64,000 nt of DNA from Paenibacillus oralis (GTDB lineage Bacteria; Bacillota; Bacilli; Paenibacillales; Paenibacillaceae), in contig NZ_RRCN01000001.1 of the NCBI RefSeq assembly GCF_003863965.1, positions 1,249,406 to 1,313,405 of the forward strand. The letters run 5' to 3'. The notes under the pieces were generated by a model. The model had not been told where the DNA came from. It worked only from the letters and a program-made list of their open reading frames with translations, and searched no databases. Below, piece after piece: positions 17,602 to 26,396 of this stretch. The position numbers and the translations under genes are program-made. Position 1 is the stretch's first letter, and the number at the start of each line of letters is the position of its first letter.

Positions 17602-17798
17602 ATAAGGGAAAAAAGTGGCGCTAATTCAGCGAGATTACCCATTTTGAGAGAAATAGAGGAATTTTATGTCGTTATTTTCTTGGAGTGTGGGAAAGTGACC
17701 GCTTTGGGTACCATTGATCGTGAAATAAGACCATAAAATTCCGCTAATGATGATGAACAGGCTTAGTTCCTGATAATAAGACCATAAAATTCCGTTAT
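17602..17798. repeat. Intergenic module repeat, family D copy 1
   Basis: Modules of 23-24 bp, type ATAGAGG-N11-GTTAT, forward at 17602 and 17653, inverted at 17725 and 17776. Pitch is 51/72/51; length 197 bp. Modules 3 and 4 share ATAAGACCATAAAATTCCG. It lies between two genes of the same strand. Confidence 0.82.
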
Positions 17799-17872
17799 TT
17801 TTAAAGAAACACCCACTTCGGTGCTGAAAGCTGGTCTTTGAACTGAATTTTCTAGAAAAGGAGGGGCTGCTG

Positions 17873-19090
17873 ATGTTGATGACGGATATTCTGAAGGAAG
17901 TGGGCCGGGGAAAAAGAGGCGCCAGAGATTTAACCTATGAGGAGGCGGTGGCTGCCGCGGAGCTGATCGTGAACGGTGAAGCGACTTCGGCGCAAATCGG
18001 CGCGTTTTTTATGGCGCAGCGCATCAAGCTGGAAAGCGTGGATGAGCTGAAAGCGTTCGTGACCGTGTTTCGCCGCCACGCACACAGGTCGGAGGTTCCG
18101 GGCGGCCTTGACTGCGCCGGCCCTTACGACGGGAGAACCAACTCCTTTATGGCCACTTTCGCTACGTCTTTCCTGCTGGCCGCATGCGAACTGCCGGTGA
18201 CGTTGCACGGCACAAAACCGCTGCCCCCCAAATGGGGCGTTACGCTCCCGGACCTGCTGGGTGAAATGGGCATTCATGCCGAAAAGATGGAGCCCGCCGG
18301 CGCGGCCCGCCCAGGCGGCACGGCTGAGGCGGCCGGAGTCCGCCCAGGCGGTGCGGTCGAGGCGGCCGAAGTCCGCCTAGGCGGTGCGGTCGAGGCGGCC
18401 AGAGTTCGCCCAGCCAGTGCGGCTGAGGTGGCCGAAGTCCGCCCAGGTGGAGCAGTCGCGGCGGCCAGGGTCCGGTTTGTTCCGGCGGAGATCTGGTGCC
18501 CGCCGCTGGCCCGCTTGCGGCCGATCCGCGAAGAGCTTGGGCTGCGGTCGATCCTCAATACGATCGAAAAGCTGCTGGATTTCAGCCAATCTCCTTATCT
18601 GGTTTATGGTGTATACCACAACACTGTTTTTGACCGGATGGCCCAGCTCATTCAGGAGCTCGACTACCGCCGGGCGCTTATCGTCCAGGGGACGCAGGGA
18701 TCGGAGGACCTGTTTATCGACCGGCCGACCCGGACATACGTTGTGGACCAGGGCACAGCCAAGCTGCACGTGATCGACCCGGAAACGTATGGGCTGGATA
18801 CGCCGCTCCCGGAGACGAACACGCCATGGTCGGCGCAGCAGCAACTGCGCGTCACGGAAGCTGTGCTGCGCGGCGAAGCCCATCCCGCTTTCGTCAACCA
18901 AGTGCTGCTGAACGGAGCCGTGCGCCTGGAGCTGACCGGGCGGGCCGGTTCCGTCGAGGAAGGCGTCTACACCTGCAAAGCGCTGCTCGACAGCGGTGCC
19001 GCCTGGGACGTTTACCGCCGCTGGCAAGAGGCGATGCGGCTGACGCAAACGGCCGCCGCCGAACGCACGCAAATCTCCCGCAAGGCCTGA
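17873..19090 (+). CDS. TrpD2/YbiB-like anthranilate phosphoribosyltransferase homologue
   Basis: A 405-residue member of the nucleoside phosphorylase-like/TrpD2 superfamily. The N-terminal helical domain (about 1-70, DLTYEEAVAAAELIVNGEATSAQIGAFFMAQR) and the catalytic-domain segments DCAGPYDGRTNSFMAT, LHGTKPLPPKWG and LVYGVYHNT are visible. The glycine-rich phosphoribosyl loop is altered (CAGPYDGR), so anthranilate activity is doubtful; E. coli YbiB of this class binds nucleic acid. Five 11-residue repeats (about 146-200) interrupt the catalytic domain after EMGIHAEKMEP. AAAGGAGGGG precedes the ATG. In Firmicutes such genes often sit near nitrate/nitrite genes, as here. Confidence 0.72.
   Translation: MLMTDILKEVGRGKRGARDLTYEEAVAAAELIVNGEATSAQIGAFFMAQRIKLESVDELKAFVTVFRRHAHRSEVPGGLDCAGPYDGRTNSFMATFATSFLLAACELPVTLHGTKPLPPKWGVTLPDLLGEMGIHAEKMEPAGAARPGGTAEAAGVRPGGAVEAAEVRLGGAVEAARVRPASAAEVAEVRPGGAVAAARVRFVPAEIWCPPLARLRPIREELGLRSILNTIEKLLDFSQSPYLVYGVYHNTVFDRMAQLIQELDYRRALIVQGTQGSEDLFIDRPTRTYVVDQGTAKLHVIDPETYGLDTPLPETNTPWSAQQQLRVTEAVLRGEAHPAFVNQVLLNGAVRLELTGRAGSVEEGVYTCKALLDSGAAWDVYRRWQEAMRLTQTAAAERTQISRKA
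18308..18472 (+). repeat. In-frame 33-bp minisatellite inside the TrpD2-like gene
   Basis: Five 33-bp units begin at 18308, 18341, 18374, 18407 and 18440, each encoding RPGG-x-x-EAA-x-V or a variant. The flanking protein is collinear with the family without it. Confidence 0.9.
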
Positions 19091-19234
19091 ATCCCCCGGC
19101 TTAAGGCTTTTCTTCCATTCCCTCGGGATCGAGCCTCCCGGCGCAGGCGCTGGCGACTCCTTCCCCCGGGAAATGCTCTTATGACATCCGCAAACTTCGC
19201 TCTACCCGCCTGATTCGGGACGGTTGCGGAACCG

Positions 19235-19417
19235 TAACGGACCGTAATGACGTTATTCGCTCATTTCCCGGGTATTTCCCGCTGTAACGGACTCAGCAGG
19301 CGCTATTTAACCCCAGATGAGGCAATTTGACCTGATTTGAAGGAAATAAGGTCAACTGAGTCCGTTACAATTTCTACTCCTCCATTTTGGGACAAATAGG
19401 GTTTCTCAGGTCCGTTA
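19235..19417. repeat. Intergenic module repeat, family A copy 3
   Basis: Modules at 19235 and 19285 (forward TAACGGAC) and 19344 and 19394 (inverted). Pitch is 50/59/50, length 183 bp. Spacer 1 shares CATTTCCCGGGTATTTCCC with the copies at 7754 and 32175. It separates convergent genes. Confidence 0.85.
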
Positions 19418-19553
19418 GCGCAAAAAAGCACTCCATCCCGCCCAGGGGAATGAAATGCTTGTGAATGAATTGCTTGCGCGTGAAGCGTCTTTCTAAAGCC
19501 GCCGCGATTTCAATACGCCCCGCGGATACGTTCGGTTGTGCAAACTATACGGC

Positions 19554-20681
19554 TTACTCTAACGCAACCCCGGCCACGCGGTCGAACGCCGGTTTCGGGC
19601 GGTGCCGCTCATCGAACAGGAACGGCCAATTTTTCCGCCCCAGGACCGGAAAATCGTCCAGCCACGTATAATCGTCCGCCGCGCCCCAGAAGGTGACTCC
19701 GCTGATGACGCCGCGGTATTCCTTCAGCAGCCGGAAAACGGCTTCGTACCATTCGGCCTGGCGTTCCAGCATCCCCGGTTCGGGCGCGGCCAAATCCGTC
19801 CGTCTGTCGTCGAAACGGAAGACGGACATGTCCAGCTCCGTGAGCTGGAGCTGCAGCCCGAGCGACGCGTACTTCTCGATCGCTGCCCGGATCTCGTCCA
19901 GGGACGGATCGAACAGGTTCCAGTGCGCCTGCAGCCCGATCCCGTGGATCGGCGCGCCCCGTTCCAGCAGCGATTTCGCCAGCGCATAAATTTTATCGCG
20001 CTTTTGCGGATGGGATTCGTTGTAGTCGTTATAAGAAAAACGTCTATCGTTGTACTCTCAAGGAAGCCAGACCGCGTTTAGCGGTAGTTTTTCTTGCGAT
20101 TATAGAATTGCTCAGCTCCGCTGAGAACTTATAAATTCTATAATCTTAAAACAGCACTCGTCCGGATCCGCTTCATGGGCAAACGCAAACGCTTTGACGA
20201 TGAAATCCAAGTCCGGGCCGGCGATTTCCGTCCACTTCGAGGCGCGCAGCAAGTCCCCGCCCTCGTCGGCAACCGCCTCATTGACCACGTCCCAGGCGTA
20301 AATGTCGTGTTTGTACCGGCCCACGACCGTATGAATATGCTCGCGCATCCGCTCCAGCAGCACCGCTTTGCTTGCCGGGGCTCCCCCGCGGTCTTGGAAC
20401 AGCCAGTCGCCCGTTTGGTTATGCCAAACGAGCGTGTGCCCGCGCATCGCCATCCCGTGCTCACGGGCGAAGTCTACCAACCGGTCGGCATCCGCAAACG
20501 TATAGGTCCCTTCTTCCGGATGAAGGCTGACAAACTTCATCTCGTTTTCTGCGGTAATGCTGTTAAAGTGTCGGGCCAAAAGCGGCTCCTGGGTGCGAAT
20601 CGTAAGCGGATTTACGGCAGCCCCGATCTTGAAATCGTCCGCAAACAGTTCCTTAAGCGCCGGCTCCACATGTTTCCGCAT
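19554..20681 (-). pseudogene. Intracellular GH10 xylanase gene interrupted by a 114-bp insert
   Basis: The two halves of a GH10 endoxylanase without signal peptide are separated by an insert at 20034-20147. The N half ends PDECCF and the C half resumes YNDYNESHPQKRDKIY, exactly collinear with the GH10 fold. With the insert removed the frame is intact over 337 codons from ATG 20681 (ribosome site GGGGGAAGG) to 19554. The acid/base motif VVNEAVAD and nucleophile motif LTELDMS are both preserved, and no other lesion is visible, so the interruption is recent or is repaired at some level. As read, translation stops within the insert after 189 residues. It lies downstream of a sugar importer operon and probably cleaved imported xylo-oligosaccharides. 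Confidence 0.88.
20034..20147 (+). mobile_element. 114-bp structured insert in the GH10 gene (possible MITE)
   Basis: The insert boundaries follow from the interrupted GH10 frame, with one base of ambiguity and no target duplication. It carries three nested or adjacent dyads: GATTATAGAATT/AATTCTATAATC enclosing CTCAGC-GGA-GCTGAG (20096-20145), and ACCGC-GTTTA-GCGGT (about 20070-20085) flanked by AGGAAGCC and AGTT. The plus-strand pattern GGAAGCC-hairpin-AGTT resembles the right ends of IS200/IS605 elements, which also insert without target duplication. It has no coding capacity. Assignment to that family is tentative; it could be another kind of small structured element. Confidence 0.55.
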
Positions 20682-20759
20682 CGTTTCCTTCCCCCTCATT
20701 ATTTACGTCTTTTTTGCGACTGACTGTAGTGGTACATCATTTTTTTCGCAAAACCATTC

Positions 20760-20942
20760 TAACGGTTGCCACAGCCGCTATTTGCTTCAGCAACGCCGAT
20801 TTCAGTTTCTAACGGATGCCATGGCGCTTATTTCGCTAAAATCCGGTCATTGGGGGCCAGATTACGGCAAATAACGATGCTCACAACCGTTAGAATTCAG
20901 AAAAGGGCTTTTTTCGCAAAATAGCGGCTGCTGCAACCGTTA
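20760..20942. repeat. Intergenic module repeat, family B copy 1
   Basis: Modules TAACGG-N12-CTATTT or similar, forward at 20760 and 20810, inverted at 20869 and 20919. Pitch is 50/59/50, length 183 bp, the same geometry as family A. It lies between the GH10 pseudogene start and the importer operon end. Confidence 0.85.
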
Positions 20943-20963
20943 GATTTCCAACAGGCGCGGCGA

Positions 20964-21036
20964 CCTGCACGCGCAACAGCCTGCACATGCAACAGCCTGC
21001 ACATGCAACAGCCTGCACACGCAACAGCTGCACACG
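20964..21036. repeat. 16-bp tandem repeat
   Basis: About four and a half units of CCTGCACATGCAACAG with minor changes, between family B copy 1 and the 3' end of the permease gene. Confidence 0.75.
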
Positions 21037-21068
21037 TAAAAGCCCATGCAAACACGCATGCTGCCCCC

Positions 21069-22028
21069 TTACTCTTTCACGCTCCCCACGTTCAGCCCGA
21101 CGACGAAATATTTTTGCATAAACGGGTATACCAGCAGGATCGGCACGGAGGCTACGATCGTCACCGCGGCCCGGATCGACAACGGCGTTACCATCGCGGC
21201 CGCTGCCTCCTGGGTCATCCCGGCCCCCGCGGCCACGGCCGGATTGCTGTTCGCGTTCATGCTCGAAGACAGCAGCTTCATCAGTTCGTATTGCAGGGTG
21301 CTCAGTTCCTGACGCGAGGAGGTGTACAGAAACGCGTCAAACCACGAGTTCCAGGCGCCGACGGCGACGAACAGGGCAATCGTGGCCAGCACGGGTTTGC
21401 ACAGCGGGAAAATGATCCGCCAGAAGATCTTAAACTCCCCGGCCCCGTCGATTCTGGCCGACTCGATTAGACTTTCCGGGATCGTCCCGATATAGGTGCG
21501 GATAACGATCAGGTTAAACGCGCTGATCATCGAAGGAACGACGTACACCCAAAACGTGTTGATCAAGTGCAGATCCTTCATCAGGAAATACCCCGGAATC
21601 AAACCGGCGTTAAAGTACATCGTCAGTACGAAAATAAACGTAATCGGCTTGCGGAACACGTATTCCCGGCGGCTTAACGTATAAGCCAGCATCGTCGTCA
21701 GGAAAATGTTCAACAGCGTGGACAGCACCGTACGCGCCACCGAAATCCAAAAAGCGTCGTAAATCGTCCCCGACACAAAGACGGCCTTATAGTTTTGCAG
21801 CGTAAATTGCCTCGGCCATAGGTAGATCCCGCCCCGGATCGTATCGTTGCCCGCGTTCAGCGACACGGCGATCGTGTTGAGGAACGGATACAGGGTAACG
21901 ACAACGAGAAATATCATAAAGATCGTATTGATGGTATGAAAAAGAACGGGCTCAATGCGGCCTTTCCCCAGCCGCCGGTTGACGGCCGCAGCGGGAACCC
22001 GCTGCGGATTTACCGTTTGATTTGCCAT
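21069..22028 (-). CDS. Carbohydrate ABC transporter permease (LplC/YtcP type)
   Basis: A 319-residue inner-membrane permease with six hydrophobic segments. The EAA loop is SLIESARIDGAGEFKIFWRIIFPLCKP (about 185-211). The C-terminal YPFMQKYFVVGLNVGSVKE is the hallmark of the LplC/YtcP group, importers of plant oligosaccharides whose ATPase is encoded elsewhere. It starts one base after the LplB-type permease stop. It is the last intact gene of the importer operon. Confidence 0.9.
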   Translation of the reverse strand: MANQTVNPQRVPAAAVNRRLGKGRIEPVLFHTINTIFMIFLVVVTLYPFLNTIAVSLNAGNDTIRGGIYLWPRQFTLQNYKAVFVSGTIYDAFWISVARTVLSTLLNIFLTTMLAYTLSRREYVFRKPITFIFVLTMYFNAGLIPGYFLMKDLHLINTFWVYVVPSMISAFNLIVIRTYIGTIPESLIESARIDGAGEFKIFWRIIFPLCKPVLATIALFVAVGAWNSWFDAFLYTSSRQELSTLQYELMKLLSSSMNANSNPAVAAGAGMTQEAAAAMVTPLSIRAAVTIVASVPILLVYPFMQKYFVVGLNVGSVKE

Positions 22029-22029
22029 G

Positions 22030-22992
22030 CTATAACAGCCTCTCTTCCCCGAGCCGCTTCGCGGTCCAATTCGCGATGAGCAGCATGATGACGCTCACGA
22101 CCGTTTTAAAGATGCCGCCGGCTGTAGCTAGCGAATAGTTGCCTTGGGCAATCCCGTATTTCAGCACAAAGATGTCGATCGTTTCCGCCCAGTCGACGAC
22201 CAGTCCGTTGCCGAGCAGATACTGGACTTCAAATCCCGCCTCCAAAATATGCCCGATCGACATAATCAGCAGGATAACGATCGTCGGTTTGATTCCCGGC
22301 AGCGTCACGTGCAGCATTTTCCGGTAACGGCTGGCCCCGTCCATGTCTGCAGCTTCGTACAGCGCCGGATCGATCGAGGCCATGGCCGCCAGGTAAATGA
22401 TCGTGTTCCAGCCAACCTCCTTCCAGACGTGGGAGGCGCCGACAATGCCCCAGAAGTACTTCCCTTCGCTGAGCCACAGAATCGGTTCATCGATCAGTTG
22501 CAGCTTCATCAGCACATCGTTGACGATCCCGTCGGAAGCCAAAGAAGTGGCCACGATCCCCGTAACGATAATCCAGGACAAAAAGTGCGGAAGGTAGGAA
22601 ATGGTTTGTACGGTTCTTTTCCAGAACACCTTCTTAATTTCATTTAACAGCAACGCCAAAATGATCGCGGTAACAAATCCGAGGATCAGGTTGATGATGC
22701 TCATGCCCAGCGTGTTGCGCAGCACGCGCAAAAAATTGTCGTCCTGGAACAGGAATTTGAAATGCTTGAAGCCAACCCATTTCTGTTCGCTGAAATCCAG
22801 CGCCGGCTTGTAATCCTGAAACGCCATCGTCCAGCCCCACACCGGCACGTAGGCGAACAAAACAATGTAAGCGAGCAGCGGCACCGACATGTAAATCAAC
22901 TGCCGCTGGCTTTTGATGAGGTTCCACGTGATGCGCTGCTTGCCCTTTTTCGTTTTCCGGACGGCGCTTTGTTCCATTAAGGTCTCATTCAT
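22030..22992 (-). CDS. Carbohydrate ABC transporter permease (LplB type)
   Basis: A 320-residue permease with six hydrophobic segments. Typical LplB features are VPVWGWTMAFQDYKP near the first periplasmic loop and the EAA loop YEAADMDGASRYRKMLHVTLPGI (about 205-227). ATG 22992, 17 bp after the lipoprotein gene, is preceded by AGGGAGA; the open frame extends upstream into that gene without a better site. It pairs with the LplC-type protein to form the channel. Confidence 0.9.
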   Translation of the reverse strand: MNETLMEQSAVRKTKKGKQRITWNLIKSQRQLIYMSVPLLAYIVLFAYVPVWGWTMAFQDYKPALDFSEQKWVGFKHFKFLFQDDNFLRVLRNTLGMSIINLILGFVTAIILALLLNEIKKVFWKRTVQTISYLPHFLSWIIVTGIVATSLASDGIVNDVLMKLQLIDEPILWLSEGKYFWGIVGASHVWKEVGWNTIIYLAAMASIDPALYEAADMDGASRYRKMLHVTLPGIKPTIVILLIMSIGHILEAGFEVQYLLGNGLVVDWAETIDIFVLKYGIAQGNYSLATAGGIFKTVVSVIMLLIANWTAKRLGEERLL

Positions 22993-23009
22993 AAAGTTGT
23001 TCTCCCTGC

Positions 23010-24698
23010 TTATTTCACGGTCCAGGTGTCGATTCTCCACTGCAGTACTTCATTGATCCGGCCCTCGTAAGCTTTCACGTTCAGCTTATGGATTTCGGAC
23101 GTATATTCCTGCCAGGCCTTGTCGAACTCTCCCGGTTTCGCCAGGATCGCCTGCGGTAAATGCTTGGTCGACAGGTCGCTCAGCTTCGTGTTGACGATTT
23201 TCGCTTCCGAGCCTTCCACCAGATCCACCGACCAGGCCGGGTAATAAATCGGATTTTCCGGCGGATCGCTGAAGAAGTCGACGTAGCTCTCGTAACCGTA
23301 AGCCGCAAGGAATTCCTTATCGTAATCCTCGAGTCCGGCCTGGTATTCTTCCGGCTGGGCGGCGGCGTCGGTGGCATTGCCGTCGCTGTAGTAACCTTCC
23401 ATTTTCGGCATGAAGCTAAACAACGTGTCCGCTTTGTTGCCCAGCTTCCAGGTCGCGTCGGTCACTTTATCGCGCTGCTCCTGCGTTCTCATAAAACGGC
23501 CTTCCTCAGTGACGATATAATCCTCGCCTTCGATGCCCCAGGAGAGAATCTTTTGCCAATCTTCCTGAATCAACCGGTCGAGCAGCTTGATGATCCTGAC
23601 CGGATCCTTGGCGTTGACGCTGATGCCGAAGCCGTTGTTCAGGTTCAGCACCGGACGGTCCCGGTAATAGTCCTTGATGCTTGTATCGTAAACGAGCGGG
23701 AGCCCGACATAGGTTCTTTCATGCTTCTTTTGCGTAACCAGGGCGTTCTCCGCGGTCTGGAAGTTCCAGTGTTGGTCGAACATCCCAAGCACGGTGCCGC
23801 TGGATATTTTGGCCAAATACTGGTCAAAGTTTTGCGTAAACGTCTCTTTGTCGATCAGCCCAAGCTGGTTGACTTCGTTCAGCTTTTGATAATACCGTTT
23901 CGCATAATCCTTGTCGGCGAAAATCTCGGCTTTGCCGTCGTTCACGACGACGCCGCCGTCGTTCGGATGCCCGATCAGATGCTGCGGCGCGTTAAACAGT
24001 CCCCAGTTTTTCCAGTCGTAGTTCAATATTTCAAAGCCGATCGTCGGGCTGCCCTCAATCGTTGGATATTTCTCCTTGTATTTGGCGATCAAATCGAAGT
24101 ATTCATCCAACGTTTTCACCTGCGGGTAGCCGAATTCCTTGAGCACCGATTTTTGGATCCAGAAGGCCGGCCCCGAATAATAGGTGCTGCTGACTTCCCC
24201 GTTGTAAGCTCCATAGTTCGGCAAAATGTAAATATGGCCGTCGTTCGGATCCTTCATCATGTTCCAGTATTTCTCGTAATGCTTCTTCAAATTGGGCGCA
24301 TGCTCTTCGATCAGATCTTCCAGCGGAATATAGGCGCCCGCCGCGGTCAGCTTGGTGTTCCCGGTCATGAGGTCCGGGTAATCGGAGCCGGCGATCATCA
24401 CGCCCAGCTTCTGATTGATATCGCCCGCCAGGAACTCGAATTTAAACGTCGCTCCCAGCTCGTCTTTGATTTTCTTGTAGATCTTGTTGTCCGGCGTCGG
24501 TTGTTGCCCAGCTTCGCCAATAAAAGCGGTGATCTCAAACGCTCCCGCCTTGTCCCCGGCATTTCCGGACCCATTATCGGCGTCGCTGTTTCCGGAACCT
24601 GCGGTCCGGTTGCCCCCGCCGCACCCGGACAGGATAACGCTAAGCGACAGCAGCAGCAAAATGCCGAGCCGGAGAATCGACTTTGACTTGCCCCCCAT
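23010..24698 (-). CDS. Extracellular solute-binding lipoprotein (LplA type)
   Basis: A 562-residue sugar-binding protein with a lipoprotein signal (hydrophobic segment then LSGCGG, lipid on Cys at about residue 26) and a Gly/Ser/Asn linker. Size and motifs (YPDLMTGNTKL, HIYILPNYGAYNG, GFGISVNAKDP) match the LplA/YtcQ class. ATG 24698 follows GGAGGTGCTTTAC. Its neighbours, YesMN-type regulators upstream and a GH10 xylanase downstream, suggest xylo-oligosaccharides as ligand; this is inference. A cre-like site lies upstream at 24768. Confidence 0.9.
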   Translation of the reverse strand: MGGKSKSILRLGILLLLSLSVILSGCGGGNRTAGSGNSDADNGSGNAGDKAGAFEITAFIGEAGQQPTPDNKIYKKIKDELGATFKFEFLAGDINQKLGVMIAGSDYPDLMTGNTKLTAAGAYIPLEDLIEEHAPNLKKHYEKYWNMMKDPNDGHIYILPNYGAYNGEVSSTYYSGPAFWIQKSVLKEFGYPQVKTLDEYFDLIAKYKEKYPTIEGSPTIGFEILNYDWKNWGLFNAPQHLIGHPNDGGVVVNDGKAEIFADKDYAKRYYQKLNEVNQLGLIDKETFTQNFDQYLAKISSGTVLGMFDQHWNFQTAENALVTQKKHERTYVGLPLVYDTSIKDYYRDRPVLNLNNGFGISVNAKDPVRIIKLLDRLIQEDWQKILSWGIEGEDYIVTEEGRFMRTQEQRDKVTDATWKLGNKADTLFSFMPKMEGYYSDGNATDAAAQPEEYQAGLEDYDKEFLAAYGYESYVDFFSDPPENPIYYPAWSVDLVEGSEAKIVNTKLSDLSTKHLPQAILAKPGEFDKAWQEYTSEIHKLNVKAYEGRINEVLQWRIDTWTVK

Positions 24699-24767
24699 GT
24701 AAAGCACCTCCGTAAAGTTTTAGTTGCTTGCCAAGGTTTGGAAGCCCTTACAAGAACTCATCTTTAT

Positions 24768-24783
24768 TGTAAAAGCGCTGCCA
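24768..24783. promoter_or_regulatory. cre-like site upstream of the importer operon
   Basis: TGTAAAAGCGCTGCCA (minus TGGCAGCGCTTTTACA) resembles the CcpA operator core AAGCGCT. It lies about 75 bp upstream of the binding-protein gene. Confidence 0.45.
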
Positions 24784-24825
24784 CGGCCGAACTATATCAC
24801 AATTAAAGGATTACCCTTCAAAATT

Positions 24826-26394
24826 TTAGTTCCTGCTTCTGTATTCATTGGGGGACATGCCCAACCGCTTCTCAAACTGCTTGAGAAACTGCCCATAGTT
24901 GGCATACCCGACCCGTTCCGCCACCTCGCTGTTTTTCAGCTTGTTCTCCCGGAGCAGCCGCGCCGCCTCTTCGATGCGGAGATCGTGAATCATCCCGTTG
25001 AAATGAATCCCGTTTTTCTTCATCAGCAGCTGGCCCAGGTACACCGGATGAAGGTAAAAAACTTCGGCCAGCTTTTTGATCGTCAGCCCTTCCCGGTAAT
25101 GCTCGCCGATGTAGCGGTTGATTTCCTGAACGATGCCCCGGGAGCTCCGGAAAGTTTCCTCAAGCAGCAAATGGATGCCGTCCGCGCCAAAGGATACCAG
25201 CTCCCCGAGTAACTCCTCCACCGTCAGCGCCTCTGGAGCCCAGGGTGCAGCGTTGCGGTCAATGAGGGGATTGGCCTTGTCGCCCAAGGCTTCCCGCAGT
25301 TGTTCGGCAATGTTGTAAAAAAGGTGAACCACCAGCTTCATCACGATGTCCGGGTCGATGTACCGCTCGCGAAAACGGACGGCCGCCTCTTGCGCGGCTT
25401 TCCGCAAACCGGCTTGATCGAGCAGTTGGACAGCCTCCAGCACGCGGTCGATCCAATCCGCCTGATCATAGCGGCAGTCGAACGAACGGAGACGTACCTG
25501 CCGATCCCGGGCGATCGCGGGGTAACCCTCGGCGTAAAAGTTATGCGGCATCGCCTTATGGGCACCGCGGAAACAGGCATGGAGCCCGCCAAGGGACGGC
25601 TCGCCGGCTCCCAGCGCCAGAAGCGCGGGCCGCCCGGCGTACCGCCGCGCCAGCTCCCGAATCCGGGCGATCCCGTCTTCCCCGTCCGCGCCGGGAGCAT
25701 ACCCGAATACGAGGCCGAACTCGCCCGTCTCCAGATCCACCAAAACCATCGCTTCCTCCCCGGCGGCCAGCGATGCCGCGATTTCCCGCAGCTCCGCGCG
25801 CCTGCCCGGCACGGTTCGGATCAGACAGAAATTCCAGGCCTCCCGAAGGGAGGAGAGACCTTCAAGCCCCACGGAGGCGGAACGCTCTTCAACCGCTTCG
25901 GCATCGCGCTCAAGCTCGGGCGGAAGCCCGGGCGGCTCGGTCAGCAGCTTCTTGATCCGGAATACCGTCTCCTCCAAGGACGCGATCCGGCTGATGCGCT
26001 GCAGCTCGCGTTCCTGCAGAAGCTCCTCGTAAATGACCGCCAATTCCTTGGCGGCCGCTTCTTCATCAATCGGTTTCAGAAAATAATGGGTGACCCCAAA
26101 CCGCAGCGCCTTTTGCGCATATTGAAAATCGCTGTATCCGCTGACGATGGCAAACCGCACCGGGCGGGAGCCGCTCCGCTGCCACATCTCGATCATTCCG
26201 AGCCCGTCGAGCACCGGCATCCGCACGTCCGTCACGACGAGGTCCGGCTCCAGCTTTTCGATCATTTCGAGCCCCTCCGCGCCATTACCGCACGTTCCAC
26301 ACACTTCAAAGCCAAGCCCGCGCCAGTCGATCCACAGCTGCATCCCTTCGATCGCGCCCGGCTCGTCGTCGATCAACAGCACTTTAAAAGCCAT
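24826..26394 (-). CDS. Response regulator with C-terminal AraC DNA-binding domain (YesN type)
   Basis: A 522-residue cytoplasmic regulator. The receiver domain (about 1-120) has the acidic pair in LIDDEPG, phospho-acceptor Asp in LVVTDVRMP (about 55) and Lys in FLKPIDE. A long middle region of unassigned fold leads to the AraC helix-turn-helix pair (about 425-522: LTIKKLAEVFYLHPVYLGQL and NSEVAERVGYANYGQFLKQF). ATG 26394 lies two bases after the histidine kinase stop, so the two are co-transcribed. It should activate the importer operon downstream. Confidence 0.9.
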   Translation of the reverse strand: MAFKVLLIDDEPGAIEGMQLWIDWRGLGFEVCGTCGNGAEGLEMIEKLEPDLVVTDVRMPVLDGLGMIEMWQRSGSRPVRFAIVSGYSDFQYAQKALRFGVTHYFLKPIDEEAAAKELAVIYEELLQERELQRISRIASLEETVFRIKKLLTEPPGLPPELERDAEAVEERSASVGLEGLSSLREAWNFCLIRTVPGRRAELREIAASLAAGEEAMVLVDLETGEFGLVFGYAPGADGEDGIARIRELARRYAGRPALLALGAGEPSLGGLHACFRGAHKAMPHNFYAEGYPAIARDRQVRLRSFDCRYDQADWIDRVLEAVQLLDQAGLRKAAQEAAVRFRERYIDPDIVMKLVVHLFYNIAEQLREALGDKANPLIDRNAAPWAPEALTVEELLGELVSFGADGIHLLLEETFRSSRGIVQEINRYIGEHYREGLTIKKLAEVFYLHPVYLGQLLMKKNGIHFNGMIHDLRIEEAARLLRENKLKNSEVAERVGYANYGQFLKQFEKRLGMSPNEYRSRN

Positions 26395-26396
26395 GT

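Noticed and set aside
17873-19090. Genuine tryptophan-pathway trpD
   Set aside because: The phosphoribosyl loop is altered and no other trp genes are adjacent.
20034-20147. Group I or group II intron in the GH10 gene
   Set aside because: At 114 bp it is far too short and lacks domain V or P7-type cores.
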